A stretch of 22,359 nucleotides of DNA. Origin: Priapulus caudatus (taxonomy: Eukaryota > Priapulida > Priapulimorpha > Priapulimorphida > Priapulidae). Under the pieces are notes generated by a model. The model had not been told where the DNA came from, ran no database searches, and was given only the letters and a program-made list of their open reading frames with translations. Shown here piece after piece: positions 16,066 to 22,359 of the stretch. The translations under genes and the position numbers were made by a program. The stretch is taken from the NCBI RefSeq assembly GCF_000485595.1, contig NW_014577442.1, forward strand, positions 64,426-86,784. The letters run 5' to 3'. The number at the start of each line of letters is the position of its first letter. Position 1 is the first letter of the stretch.

Positions 16066-17222
16066 TAGTGCATAGTGGCTCTAGTGTGCTAGTGCATAGT
16101 GCCATACGCAGAGTTGATAGTGCGAGTGATGGTGCATTGGTGCATGGTGCATGGTGCATGTGCATAGTGCATAGTGCCATACTGCATACTGCATAGCGTG
16201 CATGTCATTGTGCATGGTGATAGTGATATTGCATCGTTGACTAGCGCATAGTGCATTAGTGCATATTGATATTATTGGTGCATGTGCATAGTGCATGGTG
16301 CAGGTGATGGTGCATGGTGCATAGTGCATTAGTGCCTGTGCTGGTGATAGGCATAGTGCCTAGGTGTTAGTGCATACACTGTAGTGCTGGGCAGAGGTGC
16401 TCAGTGATAGTGGCATACGTTGAGTTAGCGGCTGGTCTGCATAGTGCTTAGTGCATGTGTATGCAGATGCATAGCTGATAGTGCATGATGCTACACTGCT
16501 AGTGATAGTGATTGTGCATAGTGCACAGCTGCATAGTGCATACGTGCATGGTGCATAGTGGCATATGCCAGTAACTGCATAGTGCATGTAGATGCATAGT
16601 GCATTCGTGATGTGCCATAGTGCATTACATTGTAGTAGATGTGGATATGCTAATGCATAGTGATAGTGACATGTGCACCACTGATAGTGCATGTGCAGCA
16701 GTGAAGTGCATAGTGCATAGCCAGAGTGATAGTGATGTGCATGGGGCATGGTGCAGGGTGTAGTGCATGTGCCTTAGTTGATAGTGCACTAGTGAGAGTG
16801 CATGGCATAGTGCATAGTGAGGGATAGGGCATAGTGCATAGTGTAGGTGCTAACGTCATAGTGATAGGCTTAGTGCATTAGTGCATATGTGCATAGTGCA
16901 TAGTGCATTGGTGCATAGGTTGCTTAGTGATGGCAAGTGTATTGTGCATTCCCCATGATCGTGCATAGATACTACCTGTAGTGCATGATTGCAGAGTGTA
17001 GTGCTAGTGCCTAGGGATAGCGCATGTGCTTGAGTGCGCAATATGCATGTTGGCATTACTCTCTGAACACAACTATGCATTAGCTCGGGCCATGGTGGTA
17101 GTGAACACTGTAGTGCATAGTGCAGAGTGGCAATAGTTCTAGTGCATGAGTGCAATGGTCATGTGCATAGTGCATGGTGCATGGTGCATGGTGCCTGTTA
17201 ACGAAGCTTGTGCATAGTGCTA
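16066..17222. repeat. dense heptanucleotide satellite, consensus TAGTGCA
   Basis: The plus strand is built from TAGTGCA and the variants TGGTGCA, TGATAG and TAGTGCC, repeated with frequent register shifts. Because 7 is not a multiple of 3, three units give a seven-residue peptide period. This explains the Met-His-Tyr-Ala-x-Cys-Thr frames on the minus strand, which are not genes. The plus strand is strongly G+T rich over A+C. Confidence 0.93.
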
Positions 17223-19925
17223 AAGGGTGATAGTACTGCTCATGGGATGGCTATGGATATCTGATCAGCTGATCAGCTGCACGTAGTGATGGTTGCACTT
17301 GATGATACGACTGTCTATCAGCTAAGAAGTCATGCTGCACCGTCACCGCGCCTTCACAAGGGAACTCGCGTGAATTAAGGCCTTGTGCTATGATCGCCTA
17401 TACGCGCATATCGCACAGTGCTAGTGGTGTGATGCAGATATTGATGTGATATTGTATTAGTTTCGTACAACCCTGAAGATGCTCATGCTATAGTGATTAC
17501 TGGGTACGGATAGTGCCTAGTGCACTTGTGCCATAGTGATGTGTAGTGTCATACTGATAGTGCATAGTGGGGAGTGCGTAGGCATCTGCATTAGTGGAAT
17601 GGTGATAGTGCATTGTGTATTTATATCTAGCATAAGAAGATGATTGTACGGTGTGCCATTACAGCGGTGCGAGTGCTTAACTGATTACATGTCGATTATT
17701 GGCATGTGCTATGCGCATAGAGCATCTGCTGCCATTAGCGCCTAGTCCCTCGAGTAGCTCGGCATGAATGCACGAGTACACATGATGCTGAACTTGGGTG
17801 GCTATGTGCAACACTGTGTTGGCATGTGTAAATGTGTTGGTCATAGGTGTTAGTGCCCAAATGTCGCAGTAGTGCGCGTGGCTCTACAGATTGATAGCGT
17901 CAAATGTGTGATTGTGCATGTGAGGGACAGAATAGTTGTGTGGTGATGATTGCAGTACATTTGTACTCTTAGACAATCTGTGTGTCATAGCTTGACATAG
18001 CGCATAGGTGCCAAGTGAATGTCATAATGCATAGGTGAGATTGATGCTGATAGTCTACCTTGAGGCAGTAGGTTGTATGAGCAACGTGGCCAGTGTGCTA
18101 GTCAGTTTCGTTAGCATTTAGTCTGACTAGTAGCTAGTGCATGTGGTGTGCTATTGGGTTGCCCCATGGATGGCAGGTAGTTGTCACTGTGTACTCGGTG
18201 AATACTAGTCGCCTCCACTTGTGTGCGGTGGTGATCAGTTCGCTCGCGGAGGTTGTACCGATAAGGTTAGCATCTGCGTGCATAGTGGGTTAGACTATGT
18301 GCTAGCTGTATATATGTGGGTTTATTAGATTTAAGTGGTATCAGTGGCGAGTTTTATGGCAGTTTGATGCATGGATAATACACTGTAGTGCGATAGTGCG
18401 AGTGGTGCATATATGTTGAGGCATAGGTGGATTGTAGATAGTTTCACCCTACATAGTGCATGTGGGTATCATGAGGGTTAGGTGGCATATGGTGATGGGC
18501 TCGCATATAGTGGAGTACTTAGGATTTGATTAGGTGGGTGAAGTGTCATTGGCGTAGTGCGAATCGCTTCCGTCTAGCTTATGTAGTTGAGTACCCTGTT
18601 GGTGCAAGTTAGCTGATAGATGGCATCGATGGCCGGTTAGCTCACGCCATCTGCTGCATAGTGATATGTTGCAGAGATCCAGTGAGTTATTGTCCATAGT
18701 GCGAATTTACCATGCATAGGTGCGATAAGTGCATTTACGGCGTGTCCAGGTGTATATGGTGCGTGGTAGCCCGATTTGTCGCCACGGGTTGGTGCCCAAT
18801 AGCGTTTCCTCGGTCTTGCAGTTTGCCCTTGCATGGCAGTCAGTAGTGCCTATCACAGCTAGTAGACCGACGTACATATAGATATAACTGGTACGCTAGG
18901 GAGTATTGTGGTGTGTGATGGCCATTTAGTGAATAGTGCATGGTGCATGGGTGATGGTGATTGGTGCATAGTTGATAGTGCTAGTGCAATCTAGTGGTGT
19001 GTGTATCTAGAGTAGAGTCGAGAGGGTGCATAATGTTCCTATAGTCTGAATAGTGCTGAGGCTGTAGTTGTGCATGGATGCCATGGTGTGGTATTATAAC
19101 CACTGATGCGTTTCGCCATAGGCCCCTCCTACGTGGCTCAGCGTGCGTGAATAGATAAGCTAGTGGCATAGGTGATAGATGATAGTGCATTAGTGCTAGT
19201 GCATGGTCCATGACCGGTAGCACCATACCTTGACATCGCCTGCCATGGTGTGAGTTGATCTTGCAGACCGTGTTGCGACTTGGCAGTAGTTTGACCTCGA
19301 GAGTGCTGGCTGCCTATTTAGTCGTCGTGGCCTTCGTGTGCTTTAGTGCATATGGAAGTTCATGATTATAATCTAGAATTAGTACGATAGATGAACTATC
19401 TGGCGATGAATGTCTATGTGAGTTGCAACTACTTGATACGTCTATAGATCTGTGGGACATAAGTGACATATGATGATGTTTCTTACAGTGACCACTTTAC
19501 TCGTGACATGGTGTAGTAGGTGGTGACGACGCTTAGTCTATAGATTTCGGGGGTTATAGTGGGACCTACCACTGTAGTTGAATATAGATCCTCCACTAAG
19601 TGGAATAGAATCGCCTCGTGCTAATTTATAGCATTGCTGCAATTACTGGACACTGCTTAGCGGCATAGTGACAATACGCGTGCAATAGATGCATTCGTGC
19701 AATGGTCTTTGTACCTCTGATATGCATAGGTGATAGTGCTATCATGTGTGCGTGAGATTCCGTGGGTGCCTTGATGCGTCGCTGTTTGATTCTCTAGATT
19801 GTGCGAATAATAGTGTCTAACTTTTCTGAGTGTAATAGTTGACTTGAGAGCACTACCTGTAGTTTGTGCGTAGCTGGCAGAGTGCATAGTGCAGTAGGTT
19901 AGTCCATGGCTTTAGTGACGCCAAT
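17223..19925. repeat. decayed part of the heptanucleotide satellite
   Basis: Short blocks of AGTGCATAGTG, TAGTGCATGGTGCATGG and TGATAGTGCATTAGTG keep appearing among unrelated-looking sequence (for example about 17510-17610, 18380-18420, 18930-18990, 19180-19210, 19880-19900). The G+T excess of the plus strand continues. The simplest reading is an old array diluted by mutation and small insertions. A perfect 16-bp palindrome, CTGATCAGCTGATCAG, lies at 17261-17276. I find no gene in this part. Confidence 0.75.
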
Positions 19926-22223
19926 GTGGCATAGATGCAGTCATAGTTGTCATTAAGATGATAGTTTCGTGCATGGCGTGAGACATTTGGTGGACATAGT
20001 GATTTTGGGCATTCGATTGCACCCATGTTGTTATTTAGGTTGCAGTTAGGTTGGGATATGATGCAATAGTTACTATTGACGTATGTATTTTGAGATCTCG
20101 ACGGACAAATATCGGCTCGTGATTTATTAGACTGACTCTTGCAATATTACTGTTCGTAACGTTAGGCTAGCGAAAACATACTTTGGCGAATGACATACAA
20201 TAGGGAAGGTAGTTCTTGGTATAGACTGAATTAATAAAAAACTATGTCCGTGCGAGTTTAATTTTGGTTTTCAAAACATGCTTTGTATTTACAGGAGAAT
20301 GTCGAAATCGTATGTAATTTCGCGTTAGATTGCTATACAGCGCCTATACCTGCTGCCGATATTCGCGCTCGTATCGGGGGATCGCAAGAACCACGGTGTT
20401 GCGATCAATTTCGTATTGCTGTGCTGAGGTTATTTGCCCTTTACGCTATACTTTTCACTCGTATAGTTTTTCTATCCGCGAATTAACTCCCCAAATTCGC
20501 ACTTTACACTCCAGCGGTACAGGGGACTGCTCCAAATATTTGCATACTGAATTTTTACGTATAAGCATCAATGATCGAAGGCGGAATTTGACCTCCGTGT
20601 GCACAGCTGGGCCAGTGTTCGGAAATATCGTAGTGTTTGCTGTCGGCTCACCTTGGGAGAAATATAAACCCCCTTGGATCAGCGCGAGAGAAGCCTCCTC
20701 TTAGTTGAGAAACAGTGATATCAACGCCTAAATAGATGAGTGAGAACACAATAGCATGGATTAGCTATTCAGGTGCATTTTTGGATCTCATCAAGTTTGC
20801 TTCGTTAAACGATTTTACTTGAATAGGTGATTTCACTCTGTCATTATTCCGCTTGGCAGTGCCGCACCCGTCTTTACGGGAATTTGTCAGACATGTCACA
20901 ACTCTAGTCGTGCGCGGCGGCTGCACTGGCGGCTGTTGTTTGCGCTCGCGCTGCGCGGCCTTGTACATGCTTGTATGCGTGCACAGCACCACGCACCGCG
21001 CCGTCGACATGATGTGTAGTGGGTACGTGACGCGGTGCCCACTGCCCACTTTTTCGAGTAATATGATAGACTCTCACGGTTATGGGAATGGTGTTCTTCA
21101 CGCTTGACGAGGTTGAATACCGACCCATGCGTCCAATGACTCTACGGTTAACCCTACCATACGTCTCGAGGCATGCTCATATTGGTTTGTGGAGCTGTGT
21201 CGATTTATTATAAATCTGAGGCGTCGCACCATAACCAAGCTGCCGATTCTTTCTTCCAAACTGTTTAGTGAGCCGTGAACTTAGCTACTAACAGGGTCAA
21301 CAACATGCCGAGTGTATCTTCTCAATCTCACCATGGCAGAGTCGGCACTGGCAGCAGGTATACCACAACCGCATGTTGAGTAAGACAACCTCTGCGCCTG
21401 TTGTGCGTGTGTGAGAGCCAGCTGCTATCGCCAGCGGAACCGTGCTTAATGTATAGTTTCCGTCAGCCGCAGAATTTCTGTGTGGTTGTATACTGTAGTT
21501 CGGCGCAGGCGAGCGCGCGGCCGAATCTGGAGGCCGGAATAGTGAGTCTACACGTAGGAGACGAAGGAAATCCGGTAGTTGTATCCCGGAGTCTAATTTG
21601 CTAACGGACTTCGAATGCTAACGCTCGGACTGCTCGCCGCAGCAAGTACTTAGTTATGTTGCTCGACATATTTTGTGAACGTTCTATGGCTTGCGGTTTT
21701 GTTGGGCCAATCTGACGCTTATATACGACCCGGAAATGTATCCGGGTGGGCTGGCTACCGTGTATCCACCGCTATGCGGTCCTATAATGCGGGAAATTCG
21801 AGCATCTTTTTTTCGTGCGCTCATACCGGATACAGCGCCCGATGAGGTAATTTCCTCTCTGCGCTGCGGTTGACTGTGCTGAGAGGAAACTTCCGTGCAG
21901 AGTACTACTCGTCACCGTGTGTTTGGTGTCTGTTGCGGTTCTTTGCGTGCTGTGCGTGCCGTCGCTCGCGTGACGGCGCCCGAGGTATGTCTGATGTCGA
22001 AATTACGCATATGTCTCGGGCGAATGTGACCAAATCGTTCACCGCTTACCACGCACGTAGCGGAACTAACACAACCTGGAATGACATGTAGATGCATTTG
22101 CTAGTGTTCCAGTGTAGCGGTATGCGCTGGGTTAACCCGGCGTAGGAGCATATATAGTGCTATAGTCAGGTCAGCTCGCCATACACTAATAACAAACAGC
22201 GTTGCGAATCTATTTGCTTACAA
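19926..22223. other. gene-free stretch of ordinary composition
   Basis: The TAGTGCA blocks stop and composition becomes mixed. Open frames of 60-124 codons occur on both strands (for example 20330-20704 and 21401-21604, plus; 20765-21049, minus). None shows a known domain or pairs with a neighbour through good splice sites and matching phase. A 9-bp hairpin, TTTCCTCTC..GAGAGGAAA, lies near 21851-21889. A gene or exons without recognisable similarity could be hidden here. Confidence 0.45.
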
Positions 22224-22302
22224 CTAGCTGTACAGGAGCTCATAATATACTATATACGCTATATCGTATCGCGTATATATATATGTATCTCTGTACAGCT
22301 AG
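22224..22302. repeat. foldback with 12-bp perfect arms
   Basis: CTAGCTGTACAG (22224-22235) is repeated in inverse orientation at 22291-22302. The interior is AT-rich, with a TATATATA tract and a CGTATCGCG core. It may be a very short MITE or a cruciform-prone site. Confidence 0.7.
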
Positions 22303-22359
22303 GTCTGTCTATGTGTTTGCGTACTCTGGTGCGGCGTCCGGTAGGCGAAATTATTTTTG

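Noticed and set aside
16081-17155. Minus-strand Met-His-Tyr-Ala-Cys-Thr repeat proteins
   Set aside because: Their seven-residue period is exactly three heptamer DNA units, and the frames shift and stop as the register changes, so this is satellite DNA and not a repeat protein.

Overview
The window looks like nuclear DNA of an invertebrate animal. It holds one intron-rich, animal-type gene of at least eight exons, plus families of inverted-repeat elements, a Helitron-like element, a LINE tail, many simple and satellite repeats, and a short TTAGGG tract. I cannot assign a species. There is no sign of bacterial operons, CRISPR or phage genes. A run of 445 N (10250-10694) marks an assembly gap.

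The only gene I can recognise is on the minus strand, from about 13082 down to 6600. Nine exons with matching phases join to 1923 nt (640 codons and a stop) and encode RNF25, an RWD-RING E3 ubiquitin ligase. The RWD domain is spread over the exons at 12737-12669, 11878-11776, 11247-11180 and 9752-9683. The first half of the RING is at 9516-9383. The RING linker is at 8590-8503. The last Cys pair and the conserved post-RING helix are at 8191-7970. A 384-residue basic, disordered tail is encoded by one large exon, 7754-6600. The tail carries RG/RGG stretches, four tandem 8-residue repeats and two C-terminal PPGF motifs. All junctions were placed by eye, using splice signals, phase and remembered similarity to vertebrate RNF25.

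Three of the gene's introns hold transposon insertions: a TA-flanked MITE (12291-12650), a Helitron-like element that contains the gap (9803-10862), and a second MITE (8941-9367) that ends a few bases from the 5' splice site after the RING exon.

The left flank (1-6500) has no convincing gene. It contains a 70-bp minisatellite, CT/TA and CAT microsatellites, a 21-bp perfect hairpin, a nested-palindrome MITE (2678-2959), a LINE 3' end (4174-4446) and several small foldbacks.

The right flank (13100-22359) is repeat-dominated. It has a foldback with a tRNA B-box-like motif, a ~549-bp tandem duplication with a purine-rich core, an inverted-repeat element enclosing ten TTAGGG-type units, a CATCC-type tract, and a roughly 4-kb heptanucleotide (TAGTGCA) satellite that decays towards 20 kb. 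The last 2.3 kb has ordinary composition but no gene I recognise.
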